Program-made: the position numbers and the translations under genes
Shown: positions 62,441 through 64,000 of the stretch, one piece after another
How positions within the stretch are numbered: the first letter of the stretch is position 1
Layout of the letters: each line of letters opens with the position of its first letter
The notes under the pieces: generated by a model
Seen by the model: only the letters and a program-made list of their open reading frames with translations
Told to the model about the DNA's origin: nothing
Database searches by the model: none
NCBI RefSeq assembly: GCF_002153375.1
Contig: NZ_MTBQ01000006.1
Location: 124,001 to 188,000, forward strand
DNA length: 64,000 bases
Origin: Oceanobacillus rekensis
GTDB lineage: Bacteria > Bacillota > Bacilli > Bacillales > Amphibacillaceae
Direction: 5' to 3'

Positions 62441-64000
62441 ATGAAGCAAAGAGAAAAGTTTTTATGGATTATTTTAGGATTACTTGTATTTATTTTGGGA
62501 GCTTGTTCGGGAACAACAGAAAATGAATCAGATCAAGAAACAGATGAGCTGATCCTTGCGATAGGGGGAGAACCTGATAATGGATTTGATCCCACAACAG
62601 GATGGGGACGTTATGGATCACCCCTTTTTCAAAGTACATTATTTACATATGATAAAGATTTTAATATCGTAAATGATTTAGCTACTAGTTATTCCTTGAG
62701 TGATGATGGGTTAACATGGACAATCGATCTCCGGGATGATGTGAGATTCTCAGATGAAGAGCCGCTTACAGCTGAGGATGTTAAGTTTACATTTGAAACA
62801 GCAAAAACAAGTGGTTCTATCATTGACCTTAATAATTTAGAAGAAGTGAAAAGTATTGATAATGATACAGTAGAGTTCACGTTAAAAGAACCGGAATCAA
62901 CATTTATTTATTTGCTGGTCTCAACTGGAATAGTACCAAAGCATGTATATGATGATACGTATAATGAAAATCCAGTCGGTTCTGGTCCGTATCAGTTAGT
63001 ACAATGGGATAAGGGGCAGCAAGTGATTGTAGAAGAGAATCCCAATTATTATGGTGAGAAACCCAATTTTAGTAAGCTCACATTCTTATTTTTATCAGAG
63101 GATGCTGCATTTGCAGCAGCAAAAGCAGGTGAAGTGGATGTAGCCTCGGTACCACCCGCATTTGCGAACGAAGAGGTAGAAGGAATGGAGCTTATAGAAT
63201 TGGAGAGTGTTGATAATAGAGGTATTATGTTTCCTTATGTAGCAGAAGGTGAAGAAACTGCTGATGGTGCTCCAATCGGAAACGATGTTACAGCAGATAA
63301 AGCCATACGTAAAGCAATAAATATTGGTGTGGATCGTCAAACTTTAGTTGATGGGGTGCTGGAAGGTTTTGGAACACCAGCATATTCTGTTGCAGATAAT
63401 ATGCCATGGTGGAATGAAGATACAGTTATAGAAGATAATGATCCAGAAAAGGCGAAACAGATATTGGAAGAATCCGGCTGGCTGGAAAATGAATCCGGTG
63501 TGCGTGAAAAAGATGGGTTACCAGCCGAATTTACATTATTATATCCTGCGGGCGATCAAATTCGTCAATCATTATCTATAACATTTGCTGAACTAATGAA
63601 ACCGCTTGGGATTCAGGTTAAGACAGAAGGAAAAAGCTGGAATGAATTAGAGAATTTGATGTATTCCAATCCGGTTATGATGGGATGGGGAAGTCACGAC
63701 CCTTTAGAAATTTACAATCTTTACAGTAGCGAGACAAGGGGAATAGGCTATTATAATGCCAATTACTACGCGAATCCTGTTGTTGACGACTATTTGAAAC
63801 AAGCAATACGAGCGACCTCAGAAGAGGAAGCAAATAAATATTGGAAAAAAGCACAATGGGACGGTGAAACAGGATTCTCAAGCTTGGGTGATGCACCATG
63901 GGCATGGCTGGTTAATCTAAATCACCTATATTTTGTTAATGCAAACCTGGAAATAGGTGAACAAAAAATTCAACCACATGGGCATGGATGGCCGATTACA
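62441..64000 (+). CDS. family-5 solute-binding lipoprotein (peptide/nickel type), cut by the window edge
   Basis: Translation from the ATG at 62441 stays open to the end of the window (520 codons). It begins with a signal peptide and lipobox ILGACSG (Cys22). LILAIGGEPDNGFDPTTGWG, LATSYSLSDDGLTWTIDLRDDVRFSDEEPLTAEDVKFTF, GSGPYQLVQWDKG and VTADKAIRKAINIGVDRQTLVDG are hallmarks of SBP family 5 (Opp, Dpp, Nik, Cnt). Ligand could be a peptide, nickel or a metallophore; the sequence does not decide. Partner permeases are expected to the right. Confidence 0.9.
   Translation, partial: MKQREKFLWIILGLLVFILGACSGTTENESDQETDELILAIGGEPDNGFDPTTGWGRYGSPLFQSTLFTYDKDFNIVNDLATSYSLSDDGLTWTIDLRDDVRFSDEEPLTAEDVKFTFETAKTSGSIIDLNNLEEVKSIDNDTVEFTLKEPESTFIYLLVSTGIVPKHVYDDTYNENPVGSGPYQLVQWDKGQQVIVEENPNYYGEKPNFSKLTFLFLSEDAAFAAAKAGEVDVASVPPAFANEEVEGMELIELESVDNRGIMFPYVAEGEETADGAPIGNDVTADKAIRKAINIGVDRQTLVDGVLEGFGTPAYSVADNMPWWNEDTVIEDNDPEKAKQILEESGWLENESGVREKDGLPAEFTLLYPAGDQIRQSLSITFAELMKPLGIQVKTEGKSWNELENLMYSNPVMMGWGSHDPLEIYNLYSSETRGIGYYNANYYANPVVDDYLKQAIRATSEEEANKYWKKAQWDGETGFSSLGDAPWAWLVNLNHLYFVNANLEIGEQKIQPHGHGWPIT

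Overview
The window is a chromosomal stretch of a low-GC, endospore-forming, Gram-positive bacterium, most likely a halotolerant member of the Bacillaceae (Virgibacillus/Oceanobacillus/Lentibacillus-like). The evidence is T-box and TPP RNA regulation, CotF-type spore coat and YfhD-type small proteins, YueI, YhdT-PanF and CvfC homologues, LipM-type octanoyl transfer, a YclNOPQ-like siderophore importer, and an ectoine uptake operon (ehuBCDA) typical of salt-adapted species. No rRNA, prophage, transposase or CRISPR array was seen.

Layout: 1-2130 (minus) is a TPP-riboswitch thiamine salvage operon, thiW-thiD-thiE, with a possible 17-codon leader ORF in front of thiD. A tRNA-Ala(GGC) follows, then small membrane genes and yhdT-panF (2655-4966). 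From 5026 to 9221 (minus) there are housekeeping and stress genes: cvfC-like, DJ-1-like, yueI, yfhD, AIM24 and cotF-like. From 9391 to 12091 (plus) there is a reduced TctA-type transporter pair and a metallo-beta-lactamase-fold hydrolase. From 12177 to 13388 (minus) there are a VOC protein and exoA. From 14055 to 17190 (plus) lies a GntR(YtrA-like)/ABC/unknown-exoprotein operon behind three near-identical operators. lipM-lipA (18190-19966, minus) sits downstream of a complete trpEGDCFBA operon (20269-26668, minus), which is led by two tandem Trp-specific T-boxes (26702-27330).

The middle part (27476-39276) is a patchwork of small genes: nitroreductase, phosphoesterase, HD proteins, a protease-like membrane protein lacking the zinc ligands, a VanY-like lipoprotein, pepT, rhodanese, tag and fni. 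It also holds two decayed genes (DUF2269 and GNAT) and most copies of two intergenic repeat families. From 39352 onward come a FrnE-like oxidoreductase, a Fur-box-controlled yclNOPQ importer (40411-44364) and a truncated SurA-like lipoprotein. The histidine operon hisZGDBHAFI(E)C (45668-53198, minus) is divergent from hisJ (53339, plus), with an inverted-repeat operator at the his start site; together these genes cover the whole histidine pathway. The right end has a DUF454 protein, an alpha/beta hydrolase, murB, ehuBCDA, a YtzI-like peptide, a ring-cleaving dioxygenase, cwlK and the start of a family-5 solute-binding lipoprotein cut by the window edge.

No single locus looks like a wholly new system. 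The strongest leads for novelty are the MITE-like repeat family (with terminal inverted repeats), the tandem unit whose stems covary near 39.0-39.3 kb, the unknown exoprotein tied to the YtrA-like ABC operon, the protease-like membrane protein lacking its zinc ligands, the attenuator-like hairpin in front of lipM, and a GC-rich structured intergenic RNA candidate at 60447-60599.
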